From contig NZ_PXZL01000027.1 in NCBI RefSeq assembly GCF_003013405.1, forward strand, positions 165,681 to 229,680: a DNA stretch of 64,000 nucleotides, given 5' to 3'. The position numbers were made by a program, and so were the translations under genes. Origin of the DNA: Brevibacillus formosus (GTDB lineage: Bacteria; Bacillota; Bacilli; Brevibacillales; Brevibacillaceae). The notes under the pieces were generated by a model. It had not been told where the DNA came from, did no database searches, and saw only the letters and a list, made by a program, of their open reading frames with translations. This document shows, one piece after another, positions 50,387 to 59,566 of this stretch (the stretch's first letter is position 1; every line of letters begins with the position of its first letter).

Positions 50387-51763
50387 TTATCTTTCAACAA
50401 TATCTAGTAAATGCCTGACATCTTTAATCTTCAAATTTGCGTTTCTTAGTCTTTGAATACCATCTTTTATAAGCATCCTTTTCTCTGCTTGGCTTAACTC
50501 TGGAGCAAATCGTGCCGCCCTTATACTAGCTTGTGCTTCATCTAGAGCATAATTTCTTGGATTTAATACCATCTCATTATTTATTAAATCATATTGATTA
50601 AAAGCAGTTCCCTTTTTAACGGTCTCATAATGTCCAACTACTTCATGTGCTATAGTACCCTTACCACTAATCAATGAATTTGGATTTTTGGTTGGTAATT
50701 TAGATGGTAAAACATCATTATTAATTATCAGAATAGTATCATACATTATGCTTGTAGGCGTGGTGTTTACACTATCGGCAATGTGAATGTTCTCTTCTGG
50801 GAAACCCAACTTTTTTGCATAATTAACCAATTCATCTGTTTGTTCCTGGGTAAGAGGTGTATCATTCCTATATCCTTTAGTATCAATAAAACTCTTACCC
50901 TTCCCCTGCTTTTTCTTCCTTGCCACATCCACTACATTCTTAATGTTTTTACTTCTCCCTAGCGTAAGTACATTCAAAGCAAGGCCACCAAGTGCAATTC
51001 CATCCGCGAGATTGAATTTATCATCACGCAACGTATTCAAATCTTCTTGCATTGGCTCGATATAACCTTCCCTTACAAACACTCCAATACCCTTAGGTAA
51101 ATCCTCTGCCGCTTTCTGCAAACCTCTTGGCAAATCATTTGCTGCTTTTTCCAAAGCCCCCGGCAACTCACTTGCCGCTTTTTGCATCGCAGCAGGAACG
51201 TCTCCCAGTTTCGAGATACCTTTGACGAAATGATCCCACATGCTTGGTTTTTCCTGTGGCTTCTCACAAGCTGGTCCTTGTTCAAAATTGGCATTCACGG
51301 ATTCGTTATTTGCTTGCGACTGTTTTCCTACAGTAACACCACCTAAATCCTGACCGTCATCCTCAATCTTGATCAGCCCACAGTGGAAACACATATTTGT
51401 TGATTTGTTCAGCAAAGCTGGATGTCCGCCTACCATTTTATCTGGTTTACCATCCATCCAAGGCATGGTCATCACTGGTGTACACGGCATCGGAGTTAGT
51501 ACACCGTTATTGGCTGCTGTGGCAGAGGCGACCGCGGGATTTTTCAAGCTGCTGCACTTTCCAAAGGGCATAATATTGATGTTGGGAACGAAGTCCATGA
51601 TATTCATTTGCGGCTTCCCTTTTACAAAAACACCGTGGCTGAATGGCATTTTTAAACGACTGAGTTGACTTCCACTGCTGCACGATAAAATGGCACCAAC
51701 AACCACATAGCTCTTTCGTTCCGCATTCGACTTCTGGACGGTGATACCTTCAATATTGGGCAT
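50387..51763 (-). CDS. PAAR-like (DUF4280) polymorphic toxin with zinc-metalloprotease-like C-terminus
   Basis: 458 residues from ATG 51763 (AGGAGGA six bases upstream). Residues ~15-130 are a DUF4280/PAAR-like domain (VVVGAILSCSSGSQLSRL, several Cys, TPMPCTPV), which caps spike tips of contractile injection systems. A linker (~165-240) holds tandem ~11-residue repeats (QKAASELPGAL, EKAANDLPRGL, QKAAEDLPKGI). The C-terminal ~150 residues contain IAHEVVGHYE (HExxH-type zinc site) and a downstream Glu in DEAQASIRAARF, as in zincins. It is probably a secreted effector that cleaves protein; no contractile-system genes are in the window. Confidence 0.78.
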   Translation of the reverse strand: MPNIEGITVQKSNAERKSYVVVGAILSCSSGSQLSRLKMPFSHGVFVKGKPQMNIMDFVPNINIMPFGKCSSLKNPAVASATAANNGVLTPMPCTPVMTMPWMDGKPDKMVGGHPALLNKSTNMCFHCGLIKIEDDGQDLGGVTVGKQSQANNESVNANFEQGPACEKPQEKPSMWDHFVKGISKLGDVPAAMQKAASELPGALEKAANDLPRGLQKAAEDLPKGIGVFVREGYIEPMQEDLNTLRDDKFNLADGIALGGLALNVLTLGRSKNIKNVVDVARKKKQGKGKSFIDTKGYRNDTPLTQEQTDELVNYAKKLGFPEENIHIADSVNTTPTSIMYDTILIINNDVLPSKLPTKNPNSLISGKGTIAHEVVGHYETVKKGTAFNQYDLINNEMVLNPRNYALDEAQASIRAARFAPELSQAEKRMLIKDGIQRLRNANLKIKDVRHLLDIVER

Positions 51764-52158
51764 AGAGTCTCCTCCTCTCTGTAAAATTTTCGATCCAGAT
51801 GAAAAGTGCTCATGTTGTTCGATTCGTTGGATATCCAATCTATATATAAAAAGGTAATAATGCCCATACAATGAAATGTCGGGTATAGAGCGGTCACTAA
51901 CAATAGATATAAAGATGTGTATTCGCTTATGTACACATAGGTATTTGGAAATATTCCATCCATTAACACCTGTTCCTTTACCAAAGCCACTTATTCATCG
52001 TGCGTAGTACCACGTCGGCAAATGTTTCTTACAGATATGTGTCCAAATGCCTACATGATTGGTAATCACACAAGAGTAATTTTATAATGTAGGTAACAAA
52101 ATTCTACGATGAAGAAAATAACAGCGAAGTGACACCCTTCAGCGTGAAAAGAGGGTAA
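51764..52158. other. AT-rich intergenic region upstream of toxin and NOS genes
   Basis: No supported coding sequence. It separates the divergent toxin gene and nos gene and includes the nos promoter (52059-52088). Confidence 0.5.
52059..52088 (+). promoter_or_regulatory. Sigma-A-type promoter upstream of nos
   Basis: TTGGTA (52059-52064), 18-bp spacer, TATAAT (52083-52088); the gene starts at 52160. Confidence 0.6.
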
Positions 52159-52159
52159 T

Positions 52160-53257
52160 ATGGAACCAATTCAACTGATGGAAGCGGCAGAGCATTTTAT
52201 CCGGACATGCTATCGTGAACTGGACAAGACACCTGACGAAACCGAGCAACGGCTGCAAGAAGTGCGACAGATGATTCATCAGCAGGGATACTATGAGCAC
52301 ACGGCTGAGGAGCTTCGTCACGGAGCAAAAATGGCGTGGCGCAATAGCAATCGATGTATTGGGCGATTCTTTTGGGAATCGTTAATAGTGATCGATGAGC
52401 GGCACGTCGAAACAGAAGAAGAGATGGCGCAGGCCTTGCTCCGACACATCGACTTTGCCACCAATGACGGGAAAATTCGCCCGACCATCACGGTATTTGC
52501 ACCTGCTGTAGCAGGCAGAGCTCCCATGCGCATCTGGAATGACCAACTGATTCGCTACGCGGGATACGAGACAGAGTACGGCATACTAGGTGACCCGATT
52601 TCGCTTTCGTTGACGAAGCTATGTGAGAGCTTGGGATGGAGAGGGAAAGGCACAAACTACGACGTTTTGCCGCTTGTCGTGCAAATTGGAGATCGGACTC
52701 CGCAGTTTTTTGAGATTCCTCAGGAGCTGGTCTTGGAGGTGCCGATCGTGCATCCCGATTTGCCGGGATTTGCTGATATGAAATTGCAATGGTATGGGGT
52801 ACCCATTGTTTCGAATATGCGCATGGAGGTTGGCGGTATCGACTATTTGGCCGCGCCTTTTAACGGCTGGTACATGGGAACGGAGATCGGTGCGCGCAAT
52901 TTTGCCGATCAAGAGCGATATAACATGCTGCCAAAGGTCGCAGAGGTTATGGGGCTCGATACGAGCAGGGAAGCGACACTGTGGAGAGACAAGGCACTTA
53001 TCGAGCTGAACGTAGCCGTCCTGCATTCCTTCAAGGAAAAAGGAGTATCGATTGTCGATCACCATACAGCGAGCCAGCAATTCAAGCGATTTGAGGAAAG
53101 AGAAGAGAAATGTGGTCGACCCGTCACTGGTGACTGGACATGGCTGGTTCCACCGATTTCCGGAACAGCTACACACATTTTCCACAGTCTGTACGACAAC
53201 TCAATCCATACGCCGAATTTCTTTTACCAGGACAAGCCGGAGCTCGGCAATAAATAA
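52160..53257 (+). CDS. nos: Bacterial nitric oxide synthase, oxygenase domain only
   Basis: 365 residues. The heme-thiolate Cys66 is in [31 protein letters not shown] carries the Arg-binding Glu and [14 protein letters not shown] is the pterin/dimer region. It oxidises L-arginine to citrulline and NO with electrons from general cellular reductases, since the reductase domain of animal enzymes is absent, as is normal in Bacillales. In these bacteria NO protects against oxidative stress and antibiotics. GAGGG SD five bases from the ATG. The first copy of the repeated terminator follows. Confidence 0.95.
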   Translation: MEPIQLMEAAEHFIRTCYRELDKTPDETEQRLQEVRQMIHQQGYYEHTAEELRHGAKMAWRNSNRCIGRFFWESLIVIDERHVETEEEMAQALLRHIDFATNDGKIRPTITVFAPAVAGRAPMRIWNDQLIRYAGYETEYGILGDPISLSLTKLCESLGWRGKGTNYDVLPLVVQIGDRTPQFFEIPQELVLEVPIVHPDLPGFADMKLQWYGVPIVSNMRMEVGGIDYLAAPFNGWYMGTEIGARNFADQERYNMLPKVAEVMGLDTSREATLWRDKALIELNVAVLHSFKEKGVSIVDHHTASQQFKRFEEREEKCGRPVTGDWTWLVPPISGTATHIFHSLYDNSIHTPNFFYQDKPELGNK

Positions 53258-53265
53258 GGCTTTCA

Positions 53266-53298
53266 AATGTCGCGAACATGCTTCGCGGTATTTTTTTT
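53266..53298 (+). terminator. Repeated terminator unit, copy 1
   Basis: ATGT-CGCGAA-CATGC-TTCGCG-GTAT followed by TTTTTTTT. Same hairpin as at 54858 and 55510, with one base changed in the outer stem. Confidence 0.8.
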
Positions 53299-53358
53299 GC
53301 ACGCGATGTCACATGCAGGGGGTTATGGTGCGTTATACCAGTTGGAAGGAGGGAGAGA

Positions 53359-53946
53359 GTGGACACGAAACAGATAGGAGAACTCGTGGATGAGATCATT
53401 CAGGGAGCGGATGACCGCTACGCTATCATCATGAAAAGCTACCAAACCCCGATATTTCACTACTGCTATCACATCTTGGGGAATCGATGCGAAGCGGAAG
53501 ATGCCACACAGGAGGTCTTCTTCAAGGCTTATCGCAGCTTGAAAAAATACAGTCCAACCATACCGTTCGCAGCTTGGCTTTATAAAATAGCCTATCACCA
53601 TTGCATCGATCTCATCAGAAAAAGGAAATGGACGAAATTGTTGCCGTTTTTGATGCAGGACAAAGAGTCTCAATCAGACATCGAGCGGTATATTGAAAAT
53701 GTTTATTTTAGTGAGGATGTATTTCTTGCCATGCAGACACTTTCGGTAGAGGAAAGAACGCTTCTCTTGCTGCGAGGCGTGGAAGAAAAGACGTACGAGG
53801 AAATTTCCTTGATCATGAACAAAAACGCTGCGAGTCTGCGCAAGAAATTCGAGCGTACGGCATCGAAGTTCCGATCCGCTTATTCTCCTTTAGGGAAGGG
53901 AGGGTCAACTCACGATGAATCGAAACAAATCGCACGAGAGTATTAA
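53359..53946 (+). CDS. ECF-type RNA polymerase sigma factor
   Basis: 195 residues from GTG 53359, five bases after GGAGGG. Region 2: IMKSYQTPIFHYCYHILGNRCEAEDATQEVFFKAYRSLKKY and AAWLYKIAYHHCIDLIRKRKW. Region 4: LSVEERTLLLLRGVEEKTYEEISLIMNKNAASLRKKFERT. A SigW/SigV-like ECF factor. The next gene overlaps its end by 32 bases and encodes a membrane protein, the usual anti-sigma arrangement. Target promoters are not identified. Confidence 0.9.
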   Translation: MDTKQIGELVDEIIQGADDRYAIIMKSYQTPIFHYCYHILGNRCEAEDATQEVFFKAYRSLKKYSPTIPFAAWLYKIAYHHCIDLIRKRKWTKLLPFLMQDKESQSDIERYIENVYFSEDVFLAMQTLSVEERTLLLLRGVEEKTYEEISLIMNKNAASLRKKFERTASKFRSAYSPLGKGGSTHDESKQIAREY

Positions 53947-54850
53947 GGAGCTGTTCAACGACCCGCGCATCCCGCAGGAGATTGAAATTAGTCATCAAGT
54001 GATGACAAAAATCAAACGAGAGAAGGAGAGATTTTTTGTGAAGTACAAGGTGAGTATTTTGGTTGCAATCGGATTAATCGCAAGTATTTCGTCGGGGTAT
54101 GCTGCTGTTCAATACTATCAGTTGAAGGATGAAAAAGGCGAAGTTATTTATCAGCAGAAAGACATCTCCCAAATCCCGGAAAAACCAAAAGTTGTCAAGG
54201 AGTTAGATCCTGAAACAAAGAAATATCAAGATAAACGTTCGGAAATTACTGGAAGTATGGAGCCTGGAACTGCCGCAGCCGTTTATATCACCGTCCACAA
54301 TCCAAACAAAGCGGTTGCAACGCTCTATAAAGCATTTGAATTTGCCAATTTGGCCGATCTACGCAAGAAAGTGGGAGATCAGATATTTGTACCTGAGACA
54401 TTGCCAGGGGGTTATTCCTTTGAAGATGCCAATCTCACATTTGACATCAAGAGAGAGTATGACAAGGAAGCTTTGTACAAAAAGGCAGAGCAAGAGAAGA
54501 AAGAATATGTTATTCAGCCATTGGAATGGACAAATAAGCTGGATACGCTATATGCGACATATAAGTCTGGGAAAAGCTATATAAATTTGAACATCTCCAA
54601 TTATGAAGATGTAGAAGACAGTACAACTTATGTAATCAATCAGGACGAACAGCAAAAAGAGGTAGTTAAAGTAGGGCAAATCGAAGTGCTGTATACCGAA
54701 GAAGCTAGTAAAGACGGGATTGAAAAGAACATCGTCTGGGTGATGGAATACGATGGAAAGAACATGCAGTATGAAGTAGTCACGACTGGGGATGTATTGA
54801 CCAAAGGAAACATCAGCGAGTTTGTAAATGCCATGATGCCGAAAAAATAA
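53915..54850 (+). CDS. Probable anti-sigma factor, single-pass membrane protein
   Basis: 311 residues. A short cytosolic N-terminus (~1-42) is followed by one membrane helix (~43-63) and a ~240-residue extracytoplasmic domain. The end (IFVPETLPGGYSFEDANLTF...YEVVTTGDVLTKGNISEFVNAM) resembles DUF4367 domains found on Firmicute anti-sigma/sporulation membrane proteins. The zinc-binding HxxxCxxC of classical ZAS anti-sigma factors is absent. The 32-base overlap with the sigma gene implies translational coupling. Anti-sigma role by context. Confidence 0.75.
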   Translation: MNRNKSHESIKELFNDPRIPQEIEISHQVMTKIKREKERFFVKYKVSILVAIGLIASISSGYAAVQYYQLKDEKGEVIYQQKDISQIPEKPKVVKELDPETKKYQDKRSEITGSMEPGTAAAVYITVHNPNKAVATLYKAFEFANLADLRKKVGDQIFVPETLPGGYSFEDANLTFDIKREYDKEALYKKAEQEKKEYVIQPLEWTNKLDTLYATYKSGKSYINLNISNYEDVEDSTTYVINQDEQQKEVVKVGQIEVLYTEEASKDGIEKNIVWVMEYDGKNMQYEVVTTGDVLTKGNISEFVNAMMPKK

Positions 54851-54857
54851 AGCTACC

Positions 54858-54926
54858 AATGTCGCGAACATGCTTCGCGGCATTTTTTTGTGACGGACTG
54901 TAAATGGTATCTCTGAGAAACGAGAA
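54858..54926 (+). terminator. Repeated terminator unit, copy 2, with conserved flank
   Basis: Hairpin and T-run (54858-54890) identical to copy 3; the next ~35 bases (GGACTGTAAATGGTATCTC...) are also similar to those after copy 3, so the duplicated unit is about 70 bp. Confidence 0.8.
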
Positions 54927-55052
54927 TGCGCGATGATTTAAGGAAAATTTTAGTTTTACCCCACGATTTTGTTTAACATTTCCTCTTACCCTAGATTTAG
55001 CAAGTAAGAGAATTACTTGCACATAAAAAGGAAATGAAAAGGAGCGAGACCA

Positions 55053-55457
55053 ATGAAAAAGAAATGGATGACAGCTGCATCAGCTTTGTTACTTACTGGG
55101 GTGATTGGTACTGTTATACCGTATGCAACCACAACAGCAGATGCAAAAGCAAGTGTAGCGGAAAAAAGTAATCTGGACCTAAGAATTTCATTCGTTTTTT
55201 CTGAGGATGGTCAGGGAGTAACTATTAAAGACAGTCAATTAGGTGATTCCAAGGCTACGGTTAAAGATCTCTCCGAGAAGTTAGGTATCAAGGCAGATGA
55301 TCTTAATCTATCTTCACATATCATTGAAATGAAACCAAATACAACAGGCAGCAAAATTATTGTCAAAGAAACTTCCTTTAAAGGTGAAGTGAAAGAGTAT
55401 GAGACGAGCGATAATGATGTCCTCATGCTGTTCGGTCTTCACAAAGTAACTAAGTAA
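55053..55457 (+). CDS. Small secreted protein of unknown function
   Basis: 134 residues with a clear signal peptide (KKKWMTAASALLLTGVIGTVI, cleavage near TTADAKA). The mature part of ~100 residues is a mix of strands and helix (LDLRISFVFSEDGQGVTIKD...). AAGGAGCGAG SD. It lies downstream of the ECF sigma/anti-sigma pair between two copies of the repeated terminator, so it could be a member of that sigma regulon. No family recognised. Confidence 0.7.
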   Translation: MKKKWMTAASALLLTGVIGTVIPYATTTADAKASVAEKSNLDLRISFVFSEDGQGVTIKDSQLGDSKATVKDLSEKLGIKADDLNLSSHIIEMKPNTTGSKIIVKETSFKGEVKEYETSDNDVLMLFGLHKVTK

Positions 55458-55509
55458 GCAGGTAAGGTAACTGCGGCACAAATCACCATTCACAGTCCCA
55501 ACACCCCAT

Positions 55510-55580
55510 AATGTCGCGAACATGCTTCGCGGCATTTTTTTGTAATGGATTGTAAAGGGTATCTCGGAGAACGAAAAAGA
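55510..55580 (+). terminator. Repeated terminator unit, copy 3, with conserved flank
   Basis: AATGTCGCGAACATGCTTCG-type hairpin and seven T (55510-55542), then GGATTGTAAAGGGTATCTC and GGAGAACGAAAAA, similar to the flank of copy 2. Confidence 0.8.
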
Positions 55581-55613
55581 TGGGCAGAGCAAGCGCTTTA
55601 TGCTAAAATTTAC

Positions 55614-55632
55614 GAGAATGATTATCAATTTC
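55614..55632. promoter_or_regulatory. Fur-box-like site
   Basis: GAGAATGATTATCAATTTC contains the 7-1-7 pattern TGAGAAT/ATTCTCA-type core (GAATGATTATCA) of Fur sites, 26 bases upstream of the siderophore-binding lipoprotein. Confidence 0.7.
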
Positions 55633-55657
55633 ACTTTCTGTTGAAGGAGAGGTTCTC

Positions 55658-56629
55658 TTGAGAATGAGCAAATCAGGCTTAGATAAGATCATAATGATAG
55701 CCCTTATTATAGTCATGATCAGCATGTTATCAGCCTGCGGACAGACACCAGCCAATCCAGCTGCTCAACCTGCGCAGGAAAAGCCAGGTAACGAGAGTAA
55801 CAATGAATATATCACCTACGAGGCGTTTAATGGCACAGTGAGAATACCTAAGGACACAAAACGGGCTGTGATACTTGCAGACAGCTATGTTGGACATTTT
55901 CTGACGCTGGGGATCAAGCCTATCGGTATCACGGACCATGCTCTGGAAAACCCGTATTTTAAAGGGAAGCTGGACGGTATCGAAAGCGTGGGCGACGGAA
56001 CATCGGTAGAAAAAGTACTGGCGATGAATCCTGATTTACTTATTGTGTTTGAAGGGGATAAGAATATCGAGCAGTTCACCAAAATAGCTCCAACGGTAGT
56101 GATTCAATACGGTAAGAAGCCAATCCGTGAAGAACTGCGGGAGTTTGGCAAAATGACAGGAAGAGAAGACAAGGCGAATGAGTGGATTGCCGAGTGGGAC
56201 AAGAAAATAGCTGAGGCAAAACCTAAGGTGCAAGCAGCGGTAGGAGATAAAACCGTTTCGATTCTGCAGCCATACGCCAAGGGGATCTATGCGTTTGGGC
56301 ACAACTTCGGAAGGGGTGGAGACATCATTTACGGCGAATTCCGGTTGAAGGCTCCGAATGCCGTACAAAAAGAAGCCATTGATAGCAATACTGGCTGGGC
56401 AGAGGTCTCGCTTGAAACACTGCCGGACTTTGCGGGAGACTACATTTTTACCAGTGCATGGTCCGGAGATGATGCCAATCCGGAGGGTGTATACAGTACA
56501 AGCGTTTGGAAAGGCTTGTCGGCAGTAAAAAATAACAAGGTTTTTCAGATTGATCAGAAAGGCTCTTATTTTAATGACCCGATCTCCTTGGAAGCGCAAC
56601 TCAAGTTCATTGTAGAGAAGTTAACGTAG
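55658..56629 (+). CDS. Iron-siderophore ABC transporter substrate-binding lipoprotein
   Basis: 323 residues. Lipobox SMLSAC followed by a Pro/Ala/Gln-rich linker and a FhuD/FeuA-type bilobal domain: KRAVILADSYVGHFLTLGIKPIGITD, VEKVLAMNPDLLIVF, FTKIAPTVVIQYG, and TLPDFAGDYIFTSAW near the end. It captures a ferric siderophore. TTG 55658 is eight bases after AAGGAG; ATG 55664 is possible but farther. No permease or ATPase gene is adjacent, so it must use one encoded elsewhere. A Fur-like site precedes it. Confidence 0.88.
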   Translation: MRMSKSGLDKIIMIALIIVMISMLSACGQTPANPAAQPAQEKPGNESNNEYITYEAFNGTVRIPKDTKRAVILADSYVGHFLTLGIKPIGITDHALENPYFKGKLDGIESVGDGTSVEKVLAMNPDLLIVFEGDKNIEQFTKIAPTVVIQYGKKPIREELREFGKMTGREDKANEWIAEWDKKIAEAKPKVQAAVGDKTVSILQPYAKGIYAFGHNFGRGGDIIYGEFRLKAPNAVQKEAIDSNTGWAEVSLETLPDFAGDYIFTSAWSGDDANPEGVYSTSVWKGLSAVKNNKVFQIDQKGSYFNDPISLEAQLKFIVEKLT

Positions 56630-56637
56630 AAGAAAAA

Positions 56638-56687
56638 CCCCCCGAAACACATGTAGCAAGTATGCTTTGCTACGAGTTTTTCGGGGG
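56638..56687. terminator. Bidirectional terminator, variant of the repeated hairpin
   Basis: Outer stem CCCCCCGAAA/TTTTCGGGGG; the inner hairpin TGTAGCAA-GTATGC-TTTGCTAC has the same layout and ATGC loop as the repeated unit TGTCGCGAA-CATGC-TTCGCGGC but with paired base changes. It lies between convergent genes. Confidence 0.8.
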
Positions 56688-56697
56688 AATTATTTAT

Positions 56698-58320
56698 CTA
56701 GCGGTTGTAATAGCTGCTAAGAGCTGGGAGCAGACCTAATGGATTTTTTCGCAAGTCCTTGGCACTAAAGAAAATGCTGCCCTGAACCTGGGGAACCATC
56801 GCGTTGTAATTCAACTGGTTGATAATCTCCTGAGCACTTTGCCAGCCTGCCTCAGCCGTTCCCAACTTGTAAGGGGAATGACCGATATAAAGCTTGACGT
56901 TCGTCCCCTGTACTTCGTTTGCCCACCAAGTAACGAGCTTGTCGTATTGTGCAGGGGCGAAGGAAAAGCTCCAATAAATTTGCGGAGTCACATAATCAAT
57001 CCACCCTTGCTGAATCCATGTGCGCACATCGGCAAACATGTGGTCATAAGCAGTAACGCCAGCTTTTGTATCGGAGCCGGTCGGATCGACGTTGCTGTTG
57101 CGCCATACACCGAATGGACTGATCCCGAACTGAACGTGAGGCTTGACGCTCTTGATGGATTGATTCAATTGTTGAACAAACTGATTGATATTATCGCGGC
57201 GCCAGTCTGCTTTGGACACGATTTTTTTTTTGTTGTAAGCCTTGAATGCTGCATCGTCTGCAAAGGCGACATTAGAAGGATAGAAATAGTCATCCAGATG
57301 GACACCATCGATGTCGTAGCGCTGCACGACTTCCATTACTTCATTGATAATTTGCTGACGTGCCGCCGGAATACCCGGATTGATGTACAGCTTTTTATTG
57401 GCATTCACAATCCAGTCAGGATGCTGCTTGATCACGTGATTCGCTGGCAATTGGTCTGTTTTTGCATCTGTAGTGGCACGGAACGGGTTGAACCAAGCAT
57501 GGAATTGCATCCCGCGTCTATGCGTTTCTTCTACCATAAAGGCAAGCGGGTCGTAGCCAGGATCTTTCCCTGGAGTTCCCGTCAAAAATCTCGACCATGG
57601 AGTGAGTGCAGATGGATACAGTGCATCTCCAGATGGACGAACCTGCACGAAAGCAGCGTTCATTCCCATGGCTTGCAGCTCATCGAGCAGCTGTATGTAT
57701 TCTTGTTGTTGCTTTGCTGGATTTCCGTATGAACCGGAAGATGGCCAGTCCAAGTTGTAGACCGTAGAAATCCATACCCCGCGCAAATCGCCATTTGTTA
57801 CGACAGGTGTGCCTGGTTCCATTCCGCCAGTTTCACTCAATATATCCTGTGGTGGCGGAGTCATGGTAGCGACGTTGCCGCTTTGCAGGTGAATGGTTCT
57901 TGTTTTGTCTTCCCATTTTACCGTAAGGCCCAACTGCTCAGAGACAAAACGCAACGGAACCATAATTCTTCCTTGCTTGTTCTGAACCGAAGCATCGAGT
58001 GGGACGCTGTTGTTGTTCACAAGAGCGTTCTTTTGATTAACCTTCAGCGACAACAAGGTATCTTGCTTACTGATCGTTGCGGTTTGAGACTTTGGCTCCC
58101 AATTTACTTCGGCACCCAGATTTTCACCGATCACCCGCATGGGAACCATCGTTACGTCTGCTTTTGGAACAATGTACGGAGCGACGTCACTTTTGATTTG
58201 TTGCCCGTCCAAATAGATGCTGATGCCAGAGGATGTCTGCGCGGCTTGCACGGATATCCCCATCGTTGGAATACATAGTACGAACATTAGCAAAAGCATA
58301 AACCACTTGCGTACCTTCAT
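56698..58320 (-). CDS. Secreted GHL10-type glycoside hydrolase with copper-amine-oxidase-like N-terminal domain
   Basis: 540 residues from ATG 58320, which has GGAGG ten bases upstream and opens a signal peptide KVRKWFMLLLMFVLCIPTMG (cleavage near VQAAQ). Two stalk repeats of the copper amine oxidase N-terminal type (~40-145: VPMRVIGENLGAEVNWE, VPLRFVSEQLGLTVKWE) may bind cell wall. The catalytic TIM barrel (~175-535) starts LRGVWISTVYNLDWPS and has YDIDGVHLDDYFYP and FGISPFGVWRN, as in GHL10/DUF187 proteins. Likely acts on wall or exopolysaccharide outside the cell. Confidence 0.88.
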   Translation of the reverse strand: MKVRKWFMLLLMFVLCIPTMGISVQAAQTSSGISIYLDGQQIKSDVAPYIVPKADVTMVPMRVIGENLGAEVNWEPKSQTATISKQDTLLSLKVNQKNALVNNNSVPLDASVQNKQGRIMVPLRFVSEQLGLTVKWEDKTRTIHLQSGNVATMTPPPQDILSETGGMEPGTPVVTNGDLRGVWISTVYNLDWPSSGSYGNPAKQQQEYIQLLDELQAMGMNAAFVQVRPSGDALYPSALTPWSRFLTGTPGKDPGYDPLAFMVEETHRRGMQFHAWFNPFRATTDAKTDQLPANHVIKQHPDWIVNANKKLYINPGIPAARQQIINEVMEVVQRYDIDGVHLDDYFYPSNVAFADDAAFKAYNKKKIVSKADWRRDNINQFVQQLNQSIKSVKPHVQFGISPFGVWRNSNVDPTGSDTKAGVTAYDHMFADVRTWIQQGWIDYVTPQIYWSFSFAPAQYDKLVTWWANEVQGTNVKLYIGHSPYKLGTAEAGWQSAQEIINQLNYNAMVPQVQGSIFFSAKDLRKNPLGLLPALSSYYNR

Positions 58321-58560
58321 TTTTGCCAATCCTCCGACAAGTATAGATTTGCTTAATACATTAGCCAATTCGTTAGACGCTTTATTATATCGCTTTGTTA
58401 CGCTCAAGTGGGAAGATAATTGTAACGATTCGCTCCATTTCGGTAAAAAAGACGAGACTCATCGAAGCAAGGGAACCACCCAAGCTGATCTGGCATAGGC
58501 AGAAGCATATGTTGTTTTCCTTCTGGTCATGGGACGAAAGAGAGGGAAAGGAGTGCAAGC

Positions 58561-59511
58561 ATGAGTTCTTTTCTTGCGCCAAAGGCACCGATTGTTTTTG
58601 TTCCGGGGCTGTTTGGGTCGATGAGTGATCAAATTATTCCGGGTACTGGTGACTGGGGCTTCGGGTTTGCCCGAACCGCTTACGAGCCATTTATCCGTTT
58701 GCTTGGAAAAATGGGTTACCCCCTCAATGAACAATTGTTTGTAGCCTTTTATGATTGGCGAAGGCAGATCGATATTTCAGCCGAGCGCTTTTTGCTGCCT
58801 GCCATCGAACGAGCGAAGCAAACGACAGGTTCGCCTTATGTCAATCTCATTTGCCATAGCATGGGGGGCCTTGTTGCTAGAGCCTATGTCCAGAGCGAAT
58901 TTTATCAAAACGATGTAGATCAGCTGCTCATTTTTGCGACTCCCAACGCAGGATCGCCTGTCGCCTACAGCTATTGGGCAGGAGGGAAGCTCCCGCGCTC
59001 CGTGTCTGCCAAAAGAAATGTCGTGGAGCTATACATGAATGTATATCTGGCCTATTTGGAGCAAAGCATCCCTTTTCATCGTATACAAGCTATTCACAGA
59101 CATTTTCCCAGTCTCCTTGATCTCACTCCATCAGCAGCATATGGCGATTATTTGCTGGAGAAAAACCAGGGGGTAGAAGCCTTCGTACCTTATGGGCAGA
59201 TGGTCGTGAAAAATCAATACATGGACTACTTGAACGCAACGATGGGGATTATCGCAGCCCGCAATATTCGCGTCACGCTGGTAGCTGGCATCGGACACGA
59301 AACGATTCATTACCTGCGAACAGTCCCTTCGCTGTCTCCCGATAAATGGGTCGATGGAAGAGTAGTTGGCTCGATCAATAGTGACGCTGGGGATGGGAGT
59401 GTCATGGCAAACAGTGTATTCGCGCTGGAAGGTGAGCGTTATTACGTAGAGGCGACACATCTGGAGATTCTCTATAGAAGTGAACCGCTTCTCCGACAAT
59501 TGCTAGAGTAG
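58561..59511 (+). CDS. Alpha/beta hydrolase, LCAT/lipase-like
   Basis: 316 residues. Oxyanion region PIVFVPGLFGSM near the N-terminus, the nucleophile elbow ICHSMGGLVARAYV (Ser ~103), and FATPNAGSPVAY after it, as in lecithin:cholesterol acyltransferase-like and triacylglycerol lipases. Residues DAGDGSVM and the final ATHLEIL are good candidates for the acid and His of the triad. No signal peptide, so it is probably cytosolic. SD AAAGGAG is close to ATG 58561. Substrate unknown. Confidence 0.85.
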   Translation: MSSFLAPKAPIVFVPGLFGSMSDQIIPGTGDWGFGFARTAYEPFIRLLGKMGYPLNEQLFVAFYDWRRQIDISAERFLLPAIERAKQTTGSPYVNLICHSMGGLVARAYVQSEFYQNDVDQLLIFATPNAGSPVAYSYWAGGKLPRSVSAKRNVVELYMNVYLAYLEQSIPFHRIQAIHRHFPSLLDLTPSAAYGDYLLEKNQGVEAFVPYGQMVVKNQYMDYLNATMGIIAARNIRVTLVAGIGHETIHYLRTVPSLSPDKWVDGRVVGSINSDAGDGSVMANSVFALEGERYYVEATHLEILYRSEPLLRQLLE

Positions 59512-59521
59512 GGAGAAAAAA

Positions 59522-59560
59522 GAGGACCAAGCCGGGGAGATCCCTGGACTTGGTCCTTTA
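59522..59560. terminator. Bidirectional terminator
   Basis: AGGACCAAG at the left pairs with CTTGGTCCT at the right around CCGGGGAGATCCCTGGA, with A- and T-runs on the two sides. It separates the hydrolase from the convergent LPXTG gene. Confidence 0.8.
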
Positions 59561-59566
59561 GATGAG

